NCBI GenBank assembly: GCA_003455275.1
Contig: DMRR01000095.1
Span: 1 to 5,602 of the forward strand
Source: Bacteroidota bacterium
GTDB taxonomy: Bacteria; Bacteroidota; Bacteroidia; Chitinophagales; UBA10324
Direction of reading: 5' to 3'
DNA length: 5,602 nucleotides
Positions 5,523 through 5,602 of the stretch are shown in pieces. A program made the translations under genes and the position numbers. Numbering within the stretch: position 1 is the stretch's first letter; each line of letters opens with the position of its first letter. Below the pieces are notes generated by a model. That model ran no database searches and had not been told where the DNA came from. It saw only the letters and a list, made by a program, of their open reading frames with translations.

Positions 5523-5602
5523 ATGACTAACTTGAATTTTATTGAAGGATTTCACCCGGAATCAAGAATATGGATTTATCAGAGCAGCCGTGAATTCATG
5601 AA
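5523..5602 (+). CDS. Start of a small conserved Bacteroidota protein, often labelled 'ABC transporter ATPase' (partial)
   Basis: An ATG at 5523 opens a frame that continues to the window edge (26 complete codons). The visible residues include FHPESRIWIYQSSREF. This resembles the N-terminus of a roughly 160-residue Bacteroidota family whose members begin with a phrase like SRVWVYQSNR. From memory, these are commonly named ABC transporter ATPase in databases, although nothing here resembles a Walker A motif or ABC signature. The function is therefore unknown. The assignment rests on a short similarity that I recognise. An exact TAnnTTTG promoter element just upstream supports the start. The gene diverges from the SWIB gene. 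Confidence 0.6.
   Translation, partial: MTNLNFIEGFHPESRIWIYQSSREFM

Noticed and set aside
1..5602. parS site (TGTTTCACGTGAAACA-like palindrome) near parAB
   Set aside because: I scanned both strands by eye and found no close match; a pattern search with two or three mismatches allowed would be decisive.

Overview
The window comes from an AT-rich genome of the phylum Bacteroidota. Four observations point there. The gene order parA-parB-DUF5683-dapB is a chromosomal arrangement seen in that phylum. Start codons lack obvious Shine-Dalgarno sequences. Three intergenic regions carry candidate promoters of the Bacteroidota type (TTG, 19-21 bp, TAnnTTTG). The cut-off gene at the right edge belongs to a small family typical of the phylum. 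I cannot assign a genus; a Chitinophagales- or Sphingobacteriales-like organism is only a guess.

Nearly everything is on the minus strand, so transcription runs from right to left. At the right edge (5523 to the end) a plus-strand gene starts and is cut off. Divergent from it, across a 252-bp promoter region, is a small basic SWIB-domain protein with a histone H1-like Lys/Ala tail (5270 to 4938). A strong intrinsic terminator (4918 to 4887) ends it. Next come a single-domain CheY-like response regulator (4800 to 4438) and a 192-bp intergenic region with a well-formed promoter and a pair of DnaA-box-like direct repeats.

That promoter precedes a tightly packed unit. parA and parB overlap by 4 nt. 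parB is followed after 7 nt by a DUF5683 secreted or envelope protein. The DUF5683 stop codon directly abuts the dapB start codon. After a 57-bp gap holding a small perfect inverted repeat come an ECF-type RNA polymerase sigma factor with a TTG start and, overlapping it by 8 nt, its probable membrane anti-sigma factor, which runs off the left edge.

The unit joins chromosome segregation (ParA/ParB), envelope biology (DUF5683, and DapB, which feeds diaminopimelate and lysine synthesis for peptidoglycan) and an envelope-sensing sigma/anti-sigma switch. The proteins themselves are mostly recognisable families. The less ordinary points are the sigma/anti-sigma pair behind dapB, an AT-hook-like linker in ParB, the H1-tail/SWIB architecture, and inverted repeats lying on both divergent promoters at the right end. 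I found no mobile element, CRISPR array, tRNA or rRNA, and no evidence of a wholly new system.
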